From Trichomonas vaginalis G3 (lineage: Eukaryota; Parabasalia; Trichomonadida; Trichomonadidae), in NCBI RefSeq assembly GCF_026262505.1, contig NC_067208.1, positions 5,589,962-5,653,961 on the forward strand: DNA of 64,000 nucleotides, read 5' to 3'. The position numbers were made by a program, and so were the translations under genes. This document shows, one piece after another, positions 40,792 through 52,433 of the stretch. Under the pieces are notes generated by a model. It saw nothing but the letters and a program-made list of their open reading frames with translations, did no database searches and was not told where the DNA came from. The stretch's first letter is position 1. Every line of letters starts with the position of its first letter.

Positions 40792-42880
40792 ATGATTAAA
40801 CAACAGCAACCACAACAACTTAAGGCACAAAACACCCAGGTCCCTCAGACCATTACATACGCCATATATGCATATAATTCAAAGACGGCAGAACAAACGC
40901 AAAGGTTGAAATATGGAGATTTGGAGATAGTATTGAAAAATGACCATTTCGAATTCGTTTGCAAAGGTGGTGCAGTGATATCAAATATAAAAGAAATTTT
41001 ATTTATGAATTCAAAAATTAAAGGTATAACGGATGATATAACATCAATTCCACCAGAAGAACAGAGATATTACGCATTAAATGCATTTCCTAAAGTTTTG
41101 AAGATTGGAAGATTTAATTTAAATGAGGAATTCATAGAAGGTTTCCTAAATGACATAATGAAGAGGGCGGATAAGGAATATGTGGATAGTGAGTTAATGA
41201 AGAAGGCAAATTTGGTTTATGTTGATGAAAAAGATAAAGAAATTAAAGAAAGGGTTGAATGGTATCATGAATGGACATTGGAGACTTTTAAAGTTAAAGC
41301 TGATACAGGATGGGTTTCAGGATGTTTAGACCTTAAAGCAGATAAAACATATGTTAACGATGAGTTAGAGAAGAAGGTGGATAAGGAATATGTGGCTAGT
41401 GAATTAAATAAGAAGGCAAATTTGGTTTACGTTGATGAAAAAGATAAAGAAATTAAAGAAAGGGTTGAATGGTATCATGAATGGACATTGGAGACTTTTA
41501 AAGTTAAAGCTGATACAGGATGGGTTTCAGGATGTTTAGACCTTAAAGCAGATAAAACATATGTTAACGATGAGTTAGAGAAGAAGGTGGATAAGGAATA
41601 TGTGGCTAGTGAATTAAATAAGAAGGCAAATTTGGTTTACGTTGATGAAAAAGATAAAGAAATTAAAGAAAGGGTTGAATGGTATCATGAATGGACATCA
41701 AAGATTTTTAAAACTAAAGCTGATACAGGATGGGTTTCAGGATGTTTAGACCTTAAAGCGGATAAAACTTATGTTAACGATGAGTTAGAGAAGAAAGCGG
41801 ATAAGGAATATGTTAACGATGAGTTAGAGAAGAAGGTGGATAAAACATATGTTAACGAAATATACCAAAGTTTGATAGGAACAACGAAAAATATTGAAAC
41901 TATTGTTGGTGACTTTTCTGTCAATGAAGAAAATAAATATTTTAGATGGCAGTTTGTACAGTCCTTAAAAAATGGTACACGGTGTAAACTCATTCCGAAA
42001 AATAACAATGAAATGTATGTAAGTTATAAAAAGAATGATGGCACACAAGTTAAAGTTCCATTAGACAACAACTGTTACTTAAACTTATATGGAGATGAAC
42101 AAAAGAAATATTTAAGAGTTTATGAAATGGCAGGTATGACGTTGGCTGACCCAGCTCCAGCACCATATTATTATGACTATGGAGATGACGACAGAACACC
42201 ACATGTAGATGAACAAAAGCTAACATTATATTTAGATTATTATAGATATAAAAGATATAATGCAATAGAAAAAACGAGAATAGTATATTATTATACAGAT
42301 GACAGAAATAAATATTATAGTCAAGATTTTACCTACCTGAAAACATAAGATTATATTATAAAAAATATTCTGACACAAACCAGAAGAAACCTGAAATAGT
42401 TACACTATATCTTAAGTTCAAAAGAGACAATCCTATAATATCTCATATGTTTGATTTAATTGAACCCAGTAGGTTCTATTTATACATCTATGGATGCAAG
42501 AGGTCCTCAAGTAATGTTTGGTGTTGGTGCATGGGAACAAATAGTTGACAGGTTTTTGTATTGTGCAAACTCTTCAAAGAAACAGGAGAAGTAAAACGAT
42601 TTCAGGTGAAAATTTACCTGCACACAGTCACTACATAGATTTAAGTACATCTCAAGCGGGTTGGCATAAGCATAGATATTGGGATTGGTCAGGAATGACA
42701 AAAGGTAAAGATATGATGTTAAAGACGACGTTAAGTTTGCTATAAATTGTTTACTGGGATGACACTCAGGGAGAAGGAAACCATACACATTTCGTTTCAG
42801 GATATACACAAACAACGGACAAAGTAAAAGATTACATGCCACCATTTATGACTGTATTCGCATGGTATAGAGTTCAATGA
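40792..42880 (+). pseudogene. Polinton fibre-like gene with phage tail-fibre C-terminal sequence (broken)
   Basis: A Gln-rich N-terminus leads to a coiled-coil shaft with three near-identical 70-residue repeats (each containing VDEKDKEIKERVEWYHEW and KADTGWVSGCLDLKADKTYV) and then shorter KADKEYVNDELEKK units. Downstream, at about 42.43-42.88 kb, lie sequences typical of the end of phage fibres and gp10/collar-like proteins: PVGSIYTSMDA, GAWEQIVDRFLY, NLPAHSHYI, and PPFMTVFAWYRVQ near the end. A receptor-binding spike is the natural reading. Treated as a fossil. Confidence 0.6.
41190..41870 (+). repeat. 210-bp tandem repeats in the fibre shaft
   Basis: About three copies of a 210-bp (70-codon) unit, the first two nearly identical, followed by shorter 'KADKxYVNDELEKK' units. 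Confidence 0.85.
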
Positions 42881-43032
42881 ATGTGCTTGACCCAAAGGTC
42901 TGGGCTTACCGAATGAACTAAATATATTTTATGTTTGTAATTAATTAGGTAATGAAGTAATGGATGAACTGCAGAAAAGAAGTTAAAAGCTTGGGGTCGT
43001 TTTGTACAAAAATATTGTGAGTAAATGATTTA

Positions 43033-43262
43033 GGTTATTCAATAATTAATTATTTTTGAAGAACTGAAGGGTCACCAGGTCACCAGGTCACCAGGTCATT
43101 TAACTTCTCTGAAAAAATGTGACAACATGACATTTTGACAACATCACAGGAGGAAGGCAGTTATGACTTATTTTTGAAGAACTGAAGGGGTCACCAGGTC
43201 ACCAGGTCACCAGGTCATTTAACTTCTCTGAAAAAATGTGACAACATGACATTTTGACAACA
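43033..43262 (+). repeat. Left arm of an internal inverted repeat array
   Basis: Two ~95-115-bp copies. Each contains GAACTGAAGG, a 9-bp tandem motif (GGTCACCAG repeated), a TTTAACTTCTCTG stretch and TGACAACATGACATTTTGAC. The reverse complement recurs at 45667-45877 and 47177-47336, on the other side of the prim-pol/helicase genes. Confidence 0.85.
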
Positions 43263-43335
43263 TTTACGAAAATTTGATGCAGCCCAAAAATAAAGTTAGT
43301 TTTAAAATTATTTTTATTTTTTTATTCCTATATAA

Positions 43336-45645
43336 ATGACAGCAACAAACAACAACAGCAACTTTATCATTTCTGATGAACAAGTTATTGATTCATTAGC
43401 TGAGGAATTAGTTGTGGCAGAAACTAAAACCCTCAACGAAAGAATTGGTGAAAACAAGATTGATTTACATAACTACCTCAAACATGATGGAGGAAGAGGA
43501 AGGAAAACTGGTACAGCTTTATTAGTAAATAAAATTTCAAATTTAACGATTATAGATGTTGATATCAATAAATCGTACAATGATGAACTTAAAGAAACAG
43601 TTAGAAAAGACATTTTATCAAAACTTTCGGATAAAGATGTTATCGTTAAAACCGCTTCAGGAGGTCTTCACATTTATTGCAACACTAATTTCTTCTATGC
43701 AGTTTCGAACAGAATGATTAAATGTTATTCCTGCAATGATTATGATATTGACATAATGACTTCTATTGATGATTCAAAGCGTTCATTAGTAGTTATGGCT
43801 GATTCAAGAGTTCGCAAGAATGCATCAGAACCAATCAATACATACTCATTCATTCGTGGAAGTTTGATTCAACATTAACCAGAACAGTAAACGATATATT
43901 AAATGATTTGAATATTAAGGTAAGAGTTGAACAGAAGAACGAAGAAATAAAGAATATCATGAATGAAAACAAAGATGTAAACATTGACGATAAACTTGCC
44001 CAGAGCATAGTTGATGGCATCTGTGATTTTGAAGTACATAATGATGGTGGAAACATGAATTTAGAAAAAGAAATAACATTATTCACACTGTTTCAAGCTA
44101 TTAATTCGTTACCAGATCATTTAATTAATGAAGCATACGATAACGTTTATAACTTCTGCAGTTTAACAGAAAATGCAAAAAGTAATTTTGAAAAAGCACG
44201 TGGTAGATATGCACATTTAATGACTTCTCCATTTGTTTTGGTGAAGATTCTAAAACTATATCAAAAGGAATATTATGATGAATATGTTTTACCTTTATTA
44301 CGTAAGCCAAAAATAACATTTGATATCAAACTTGATGACTCGTTTTGATAACAGATATTAGACGCAAGGCTGAAAATCATCAGTATAAAAACAGTTCTGA
44401 AGTAATTGAGGATTTATCACGTGTAATTCGTTTTGTAGATTGTGGAAACAAATATTTCATTCAGAAAGATTACAACATACACGACAAAATGAATCAAATA
44501 TCATTCGTTCTTCAGTCAAACATGAAAGAGTCACTCAAAATGATTAAATTATTTAAAGAAGAAGGTAAAACCATAACAGCATGGGATGTACTACTAAATC
44601 AATTGTCTTCATTAACCGTTAAGGGTGTTTGCTTTAAATCTGATTCTCCAGATGTTTTCTCAACGTTTCAGGGTTATAAATACAACATTCTTGAAAAGCC
44701 TGATTACTCAAAAATTGAGATGTTTATGAATTTCATTAAAGAAGCCATTTGTGATAATAACGATGAAGTGTATAAATACCTTCTCGGCTGGATTGCATCA
44801 ATGATTCAACATCCTGGAATCAAGAATGAAACAGCAATTATTTTGAAAGGACTTCAGGGAACAGGTAAAAACAGATTTACAGATATTATTTCTGAACTTC
44901 TCGCTGGTTATTCATGTAAAAACATTACTGAAATAAGTGAGCTAACGGGTAATTTCAACTCAGTAGTTGAAAATAAAATGTTTCTTGTACTTAATGAACT
45001 CAAGAATGTAGGTGAAGACAGACTCGCAAACTTCAACGCTTTGAAATCAATTATTACGGATAATGAGATTAGAATTAATGAAAAGAATCAACCCAGAAGA
45101 ACAGCACAGAACGTTGCAAACTTCATTTTCGTAACTAACAACGTCTACCCTGTCAAAATTGAAGTTGGAGACAGAAGATACGTAGTTTTAAGGGTTAATG
45201 GTAAATTCAAGGGTCAATTTGATTACTTCAAGAATTTAATGGATTCATGCACTAAGGAATTTTATGATAATTTACTGACGTATTTTATGCAATATGACCT
45301 TTCATCATTTAATGTACGAATCATACCGATGACTGAAGCCAAACAAGATTTAATAGAATTATCAACAAATCCTTTAGATGAATGGATAAATACACATTAT
45401 GATGAATTATGTGCAGGTATGACGTGTAAAAATGCTCTATTCTGCAAACCATCAGACATGAAAGACAAAAACTTTCAAATGAGCATTAAGGATAAATGTG
45501 AAAGGAAACAAAGAAAATAGATGGTAAACAAACATGGTATTATGTTTTGAAAGAAGAAATGAAAGGATTATATAAACAAATTGAACCAAACGATAATGAG
45601 GAATCATTTACTGACGATGAAATACCTGTGAATGAAGCTTTATAA
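43336..45645 (+). pseudogene. Prim-pol and SF3 (D5/P4-like) helicase region of the Polinton (broken)
   Basis: The first part has an archaeo-eukaryotic prim-pol signature: NLTIIDVDINK with a DxD pair, then KTASGGLHIYCN, the 'sGG.H.y' motif. A helical linker follows. The last part is a superfamily 3 helicase: Walker A in LQGTGKNRFTDI, Walker B-like FLVLNELKNVG, motif C in NFIFVTNNVYPVKI. This pairing replicates many plasmids, virophages and large DNA viruses. The inverted repeat arrays bracket it. Treated as a fossil. Confidence 0.7.
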
Positions 45646-45666
45646 AGTATGACTGGAATTTATTTT

Positions 45667-47336
45667 TGCCTTCCTCCTGTGATGTTGTCAAAATGTCATG
45701 TTGTCACATTTTTTCAGAGAAGTTAAATGACCTGGTGACCTGGTGACCCCTTCAGTTCTTCAAAAATAATTAATTATTGAATAACCCATGATGTTGTCAA
45801 AATGTCATGTTGTCACATTTTTTCAGAGAAGTTAAATGACCTGGTGACCTGGTGACCCCTTCAGTTCTTCAAAAATATAGGGTGTCCAAAGGTGCGTTTA
45901 GCACAGCGCTCTATATGAGACTATTAAAGGAGATATATGCTGATTATAAATATATAATAAAAATATGAATATATGTATATGATGAGTATGTTGTATTTTG
46001 GCGCCATGCCGGGATATAAAATGAATTTTGAGACAAGAGGCGGTTTCGCGGGAAATTTTGGCGGGATTTTTTTCATTTTTTTAATGAATCATAAAGAAAA
46101 CATCCTCGCTCTTGCAAAAAAATGCAAAGACTGTAAAAAAATCTACGAGATATTGGTAAAATGCTTCGGTATGGATGCTCCTAGCTATTCCACTGTAACG
46201 TATCATGTTAGGATGTATCACTTCATGAACAAAAGGGCGCCCATCATAAAAATTGACAAAAAATCGCCGGATCAAAGAAAAATCAAAGCAATTCTTCAAG
46301 CGCTAGATGAAGACCCAAGAGCATCACTCAGAAGGATAGAGGAGATGACAAAGATACCACGTACAACAGTCAGTTATTATCTGCACAATTATTTGAACTA
46401 CAAACTAGCGTATACACGTTGGGTTCCGCACAACCTTAATTCAGTTCAAAAAAAATCTAGAGTCCAATCTTCGAAAGAGCTCCTCTCTATATTGGGTGCG
46501 TATCAATCCAAGAAGTTTCGCTTTTAGTAACAGGGACGGTCTTGGTTTCAATATGCAACAGAAGCCAAAATCATGTGGATCCCGAAGGATGAAAATCCGC
46601 AAACATTCCCGAAGAAAAAAATTGACACACCAATGATGATGTTGTCGGTTTTTTTGGGCGTGAATGGCATCATCGCAATTGATATTCTTCAAAAACCTAA
46701 TACGATGAATGCTCAGTATCTAATTGACAATGTTCTTACTCAAATTATCAATTATGATGAGTTTGAGAAATCCAAACAACAAAAACAAAAGTTTGCAATT
46801 CATTTTGATAATTCAAGAGTTCACAAAAGTCATAAGGTAATGAATTACTTGGTGGAAACAATGTCAAAGTTGTTCCAAACCCAATTTATTCACCTGATAT
46901 TGCACCCTCTGACTTTTATTTATTCGGCACGCTAAAAAAGAGAGCTGAAGGACGCGAATTCGCGAGTCCAGATGATCTTGAAAATTTTGTAAGAGAGCAA
47001 TTTGAGCAATTTTCTCATGATGATTTAAAGCGTGTCTTTCAAGCCTGGATCGATCGCTGCGAACGCGTGATTGAATCCAATGGTGATTATATTTAAATAA
47101 ACTTTATATATATGTAACTTGTTTATTTCTATTCGCAGTATTCAGGTTTGTGCTAAACACACCTTTGGACACCCTATAATTAATTATTGAATAACCCATG
47201 ATGTTGTCAAAATGTCATGTTGTCACATTTTTTCAGAGAAGTTAAATGACCTGGTGACCTGGTGACCCCTTCAGTTCTTCAAAAATAATTAATTATTGAA
47301 TAACCCATGATGTTGTCAAAATGTCATGTTGTCACA
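45667..47336 (-). repeat. Right arm of the internal inverted repeat array (split by a mariner)
   Basis: Copies lie at about 45667-45780, 45781-45877, and, after the mariner, 47177-47336. They contain ATGTTGTCAAAATGTCATGT, CAGAGAAGTTAAATGACC and CTGGTGACCTGGTGACC, the reverse complement of the left arm. Confidence 0.85.
45878..47176 (+). mobile_element. Mariner element, Tvmar1-like, copy 1 (1299 bp)
   Basis: It begins TAGGGTGTCCAAAGGTGCG and ends with the inverted counterpart; the ~28-bp inverted repeats have one mismatch. A TA target duplication flanks it (45876-45877 and 47177-47178), and the repeat array resumes cleanly after it. The transposase is recognisable: a helix-turn-helix N-terminus from MNHKENILALAKK (46084), RIEEMTKIPRTTVSYYLHNY, the WVPHNL motif, then, in other frames, HFDNSRVHKS and SDFYLFGTLKK, which is the D,D34D mariner catalytic layout. 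At least three frame changes or stops interrupt it, so it is not autonomous. Confidence 0.92.
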
Positions 47337-47378
47337 AACTTTAGAACGGCATAATTTAAATTTTTATTTTTATCATAA

Positions 47379-47543
47379 ATGAATACCCCACAAGCTCAAA
47401 ATTTACCACGAATCATAACAAGGGAGGAAATGATAAAAATGATGCAAGAACATGTTAAAAATAACAAACCACTAAAATTGAGAAAATGTGGTTATGCATT
47501 AATGATGGAAAGAGAGATGTTGTCGAAGAGGAATAAAAATTAA
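47379..47543 (+). CDS. Small Polinton ORF, 54 aa
   Basis: ATG with a T-rich leader (TTTTTATTTTTATCATAAATG) like the other Polinton genes. The product is basic and helical (EEMIKMMQEHVKNNKPLKLR). No family recognised. Confidence 0.35.
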   Translation: MNTPQAQNLPRIITREEMIKMMQEHVKNNKPLKLRKCGYALMMEREMLSKRNKN

Positions 47544-47836
47544 ATTTGGATAGAGTTTAAAAATTCATCTTTATTAAATTCATCTCTTCCAACCAATTTA
47601 TTTATTCTATTAAATTCTTTTATTTTTGCTTCACTCAGTTTAATGATTGAACGGTAAGTTTCTAATTTTTCGATTATTTCTTTCCTCTCTTTATCGTTTT
47701 CAGTTCCATTAGTTTTATTGTTTTCAACCCCACCGCATTGCGACTTCTTTTTGTAATAGCATATTTTTGATTTAATTCTGTTTAGTTTCTTTTTATATTC
47801 ATTGTCTGGACTCTTGACTGCTTTGTTGTCACTCAT
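47540..47836 (-). CDS. Polinton charged protein, unknown (98 aa)
   Basis: Lys/Glu-rich helical protein (KKLNRIKSKICYYKKKSQCG, EIIEKLETYRSIIKLSEAKI). It follows the integrase C-terminal piece on the same strand by 20 bases. Function unknown. Confidence 0.45.
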   Translation of the reverse strand: MSDNKAVKSPDNEYKKKLNRIKSKICYYKKKSQCGGVENNKTNGTENDKERKEIIEKLETYRSIIKLSEAKIKEFNRINKLVGRDEFNKDEFLNSIQI

Positions 47837-47856
47837 TTCTTACGAAATAAAAAAAA

Positions 47857-48108
47857 TTAAATATTATTTAAATATAATGGAGTAATAAAATAAATCGGAA
47901 TTTCTATTAATTTATTGTCAACTTCAACTAATGCATTGCCGTTAATATATCTAACAAATTCAGCTATTGTGTCAAATCTTCGTCTTCTTTTTGTCATTGA
48001 TTTATCAGTTTTTCCATAATCGAGATGAATCAAAACTTTATCCCCTTGTTTAAAATTCATGAGCCCCGAATTAATTTGTTCACGTTTAACATCATTCAAC
48101 CTTTCCAT
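47857..48108 (-). pseudogene. Integrase C-terminal piece (SH3/chromo-like)
   Basis: Contains NFKQGDKVLIHLDYGKTDKS, the 'f..GD.V.v......k' opening of the integrase C-terminal DNA-binding barrel, and RRRFDTIAEFVRYINGNALV. It belongs to the integrase whose catalytic part lies beyond the mariner at 48122-49418. Fossil. Confidence 0.6.
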
Positions 48109-48121
48109 TTGCTTTCTAATA

Positions 48122-49418
48122 TAGGGTGTCCAAAGGTGCGTTTAGCACAGCGCTCTATATGAGACTATTAAAGGAGATATATGCTGATTATAAATATATA
48201 ATAAAAAATATGAATATATGTATATGATGAGTAAGTTGTATTTTGCGCATGCCGGGATATAAAATGAATTTTGAGACAAGAGGCGGTTTCGCGGAAATTT
48301 TTGCGGGATTTTTTTCATTTTTTAATGAATCATAAAGAAAACATCCGCTCGCTCTTGCAAAAAAATGCAAAGACTGTAAAAAATCTACGAGACATTGGTA
48401 AAATGCTTCGGTATGGATGCTCCTAGCTATTCCACTGTAACGTATCATGTTAGGATGTATCACTTCATGAACAAAAAGGCGCCATCATAAAAATTGACAA
48501 AAAATCGCCGGATCAAAGAAAAATCAAAGCAATTCTTCAAGCGCTAGATGAAGACCCAAGAGCATCACTCAGAAGGATAGAGGAGATGACAAAGATACCA
48601 CGTACAACAGTCAGTTATTATCTGCACAATTATTTGAACTACAAACTAGCGTATACACGTTGGGTTCCGCACACCTTAATTCAGTTCAAAAAAAATCTAG
48701 AGTCCAATCTTCGAAAGAGCTCCTCTCTATATTGGGTGCGTATCAATCCAAGAAGTTTCGCTTTTTAGTAACAGGGGACGAGTCTTGGTTTCAATATGCA
48801 ACAGAAGCCAAAATCATGTGGATCCCGAAGGATGAAAATCCGCAAACATTCCCGAAGAAAAAAATTGACACACCAATGATGATGTTGTCGGTTTTTTGGG
48901 GCGTGAATGGCATCATCGCAATTGATATTCTTCAAAAACCTAATACGATGAATGCTCAGTATCTAATTGACAATGTTCTTACTCAAATTATCAATTATGA
49001 TGAGTTTGAGAAATCCAAACAACAAAAACAAAAGTTTGCAATTCATTTTTGATAATTCAAGAGTTCACAAAAGTCATAGGTAATGAATTACTTGGTGGAA
49101 AACAATGTCAAAGTTGTTCCAAACCCAATTTATTCACCTGATATTGCCACCCTCTGACTTTTATTTATTCGGCACGCTAAAAAAGAGGCTGAAGGACGCG
49201 AATTCGCGAGTCCAGATGATCTTGAAAATTTTGTAAGAGAGCAATTTGAGCAATTTTCTCATGATGATTTAAAGCGTGTCTTCAAGCCTGATCGATCGCT
49301 GCAACGCGTGATTGAATCCAATGGTGATTATATTTAAATAAACTTTATATATATGTAACTTGTTTATTTTCTATTCGCAGTATTCAGGTTTGTGCTAAAC
49401 ACACCTTTGGACACCCTA
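48122..49418 (+). mobile_element. Mariner element, Tvmar1-like, copy 2 (1297 bp), inside the integrase gene
   Basis: Same ends as copy 1, with TA duplications at 48120-48121 and 49419-49420. The transposase contains VTGDESWFQYATEAKIMWIP, RTTVSYYLHNYLNYKLAYTR, HKSH and SDFYLFGTLKKRLKDANSR, but several frame changes interrupt it. Nearly identical to copy 1. The differences are dominated by one- or two-base insertions or deletions, many in short runs (for example 46,090s versus 48,350s). It separates the integrase core from its C-terminal piece. Confidence 0.92.
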
Positions 49419-49462
49419 TATATTCCCATTCTTTTGAATATCATTTTTCATTTTCACCGGTT

Positions 49463-50575
49463 TCATGTTATAGTTCTATGCCATGTATTATTGTAATAAT
49501 ATACTAACTGCTGTATGATGGAGTCATGATTTCCATCCCAGTATATCTGACCGTTAACCCCTAACGCATCTCTAAGAGTTCTCATTACCGCATCAACTAT
49601 TTTATTATGAAACGTATATGGAGAGGATGAAAAGAAAAAATTAATTTGTGGGAAATAATGAGTCATAGCTGCCTGAAATCCTTTATCACCATCACCCCTG
49701 ATATTATCTACTCTTTCATGATCTAGTAAGTATTGAATAGCTCTTCTTGTTTCCTGTTCTGTTTTCCCTTTCACCGGAATGCAATATAAATATCTAGTGT
49801 TAATGTTAATGGCAAATAAATAAGTAACGTTTCCTTTTGAATATTCCAGATGATCGATTTCGTATGAATATGGATATGGTGCAAATGAAGGGCGACTAAA
49901 TTTTTCCTTTAACGGTTGAATTTTCGGGTCAATTGGTTTATATAATATCTTGAAATCCTTTTTAAAATCTTTTTGCTTCTTTAATGTTTGAAATGGATAT
50001 AATAAAGTGAATGATGAAGGATTAACTGAAGGAGGAGGAGGTACTGTCGTTAGAGGTTTTGGTGTTGCAAGTGGTTTAATTTTATCTGCTTTGATTTTGG
50101 ATTTCATTCCCCCCTTCATTAATTCTGGATGTATTCTATTCATTTGTTTTAAATATGCTGTATATAAAGGTTTGATATACTTTCCCGCTTCGAGTTTATG
50201 TTGAAGGATGAATTCCAAAAGTTGATCTTCATTTAAAAGTCGGGCTGAATATGGTTTAACTAATGAATCATAAATTAAAGCTTGTGCATCATTTATGGTC
50301 TGAAGGACCTGGGTGTTTTGTTCCTTTAGCTGTTGAACATTTGCTACTTTAGACCTCGGCTTTGGTTTTTGTGGCTCAGGATTATATAATTTATATAATT
50401 CATCAATATCTTCTTCTGTTAATACTTTATTTTTGAAATCTTTCAACTGTTTAAGCTGTGATTTAGTTTTTCCCTTTGAATATTCATTATTTTTAATTTT
50501 GTCTTTAATTTCAGAAATTATTTTATTATGATATTTCAAAATTTCATTTTTATAATATGGATAATAATATTCCAT
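49463..50575 (-). pseudogene. Polinton retroviral-type integrase, catalytic part
   Basis: A helical N-terminal third with a Pro-rich linker is followed by an RNase H-like core: YEIDHLEYSKGNVTYLFAIN carries the first catalytic Asp, NIRGDGDKGFQAAMTHYFPQ the second, and TFHNKIVDAVMRTLRDALGV the third motif, ending with YYNNTWHRT. This is the c-integrase type shared by Polintons and related LTR elements. The gene is interrupted by mariner copy 2. Fossil. Confidence 0.8.
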
Positions 50576-50591
50576 ATCATCACCCGTTATA

Positions 50592-50696
50592 TTATATATT
50601 ATATTTTTGGAGATATGATTTTAATTCATAATAACTAAGAAATTTTTGATTAAGTACTAAATCAGCAATTAAATTTTTTAAATCTGTGTTATCCAT
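50592..50696 (-). CDS. Short ORF (34 aa) between integrase and polymerase
   Basis: Starts MDNTDLKNLIADLVLNQKFL. Helical, no family. It may be only a remnant. Confidence 0.25.
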   Translation of the reverse strand: MDNTDLKNLIADLVLNQKFLSYYELKSYLQKYNI

Positions 50697-50799
50697 TTAT
50701 ATAAAAATAAAATCAATGTTTTAAGGGTGCCCACCTCTTTTGAATCATAGTATCAAAACCATCATTAACGGTTCCTTTTGTCTCTTCTGTGGTATTTTA

Positions 50800-52364
50800 T
50801 TAAATAAATGGCATACAACATCCATTTTCACAACATACAGCCTTAGTGTGTGCTCCTGTTAATGCAGTCTTACCAATTGTTAAGCGAGTCATTGACCCAT
50901 TTTTAAGTTGTAAATTAATATTCTGACCATCAAATATCAATTTATCATTTATTATATCCAAATAATTTTTAGGTGTTAATTGTTTATTTTGTCGTAAACT
51001 AACACCTTTCATTTTTTGTGCAATCTTTTTAAAATCACTTCCATCAATTGAACCGTTGAATGATGTATAACACTTAGGACATAAAGCAACCATGTTATCA
51101 CCTTGTTTCTCAATTGCTAAACCAATAACTTCTTCTCATGTGCTTTTTCTTCAGCTTTATTCTTTAATTTAGGTTTAAATTTCTCATCAAAACAGAAGAA
51201 ATCAAATGGTGCGAATTTGAAAATGTTTTTATCATAAAATTGTTTATCAGTAACAATTGCTTGAAATGCTTGAGTGTTAGGAAGATTTGGGTCGCCAGCG
51301 ATTGCCCAATAAGATGAATCAGTATCACCTTCAATGAAATGAAAACGATTAACATTCAAGCATTTATACATAAAATCATAAATGAAAACCAAATACCAGT
51401 ATTTTGCGTTATCTAAAGTGAAGAATGCCTCTTGTAAACATGTATCACATCTATAAAATCTATCTTTAAGCATCACTTGATATGTATCTTCACCTATTTC
51501 TCTTATGTTTTTAAACTTATTTGACATACATGCAACGCGTGACTTCTGTGCATTCATTATTTTAGTCTTTGCGTAATTTTGTGTATTCATTGCATCGTAA
51601 CCATATGATCCATTAAGCGAAATCTTGCAAAATAAACTTTTTCCTTTATTTCCTTCTAATTCAGCCTTTTGTCTTTCGTTCATAAATTCTTTCGCAAATT
51701 CATTAAAACAAGTGTTTTTAGTAAATGTTAAAATTGATTGAATGTCATCAATGATAAAATGAAATCTGTCTATTAGATACCAAAGATAATAAGAAGAAAA
51801 TGGTTGATATTGGTTGTGTGTTGATGCTAACTGAGTTAATTTTCTCTGTTTCTGGTCAACTGGTAGATTGTTTGATTTCATGTAATTATACATAAAACTG
51901 CCAATTGTTTTTTCATCTGTGATAATATCTAAGTTTCTTATTATCGGTAAAAAGTTTATGTAATCATTAATGTATTTTTCATCAATGTGACCCTTTACTT
52001 CAGCCACGAATAAAGTATTTTTCTTTCTAATAATTCCCAGTGCTTTTGCTTTCTTTGTTGCTGTATCACAAATGATAACACCATTCAATCTTCCCGGCAT
52101 ATACATTTTATGGTCAGTATATTGAATGAAATCATGAGGATTAGATGAAAATGATGAAGGATATAATGAATTAAAGTCAACTCCAACGAAATGAGTCATA
52201 ATGTTGGTGGTGTCCTCATTTGATACAGTTTTAGTTTCTGGATTATATGAAAGTTTATTAATGTGCGTGATTCCTTTAAGATTAACACGATGTTGAACAT
52301 TTGATAGACCACCAGTAATTCCATTACGGAGAATGTGATAAGCTTCAACTGAATCTAAAGTCAT
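50800..52364 (-). pseudogene. Protein-primed family B DNA polymerase of the Polinton (partial)
   Basis: Polymerase motif A (VGVDFNSLYPSSF), motif B (KISLNGSYGYDA) and motif C (EGDTDSSYW) are all readable, with a Cys-rich C-terminal portion (ALCPKCYTSFNG; CCENGCCMPF). Only the palm/fingers/thumb part is here: family polymerases are around 1000 residues or more and carry an N-terminal exonuclease and often a terminal-protein region. The gene starts just inside the right inverted repeat. Fossil, broken. Confidence 0.8.
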
Positions 52365-52433
52365 TGGTAAATTATTTTTTAATGCATAATTTCTTAAATT
52401 GATTCTTAAACGTTGAACATCTTCACTTCGTCA

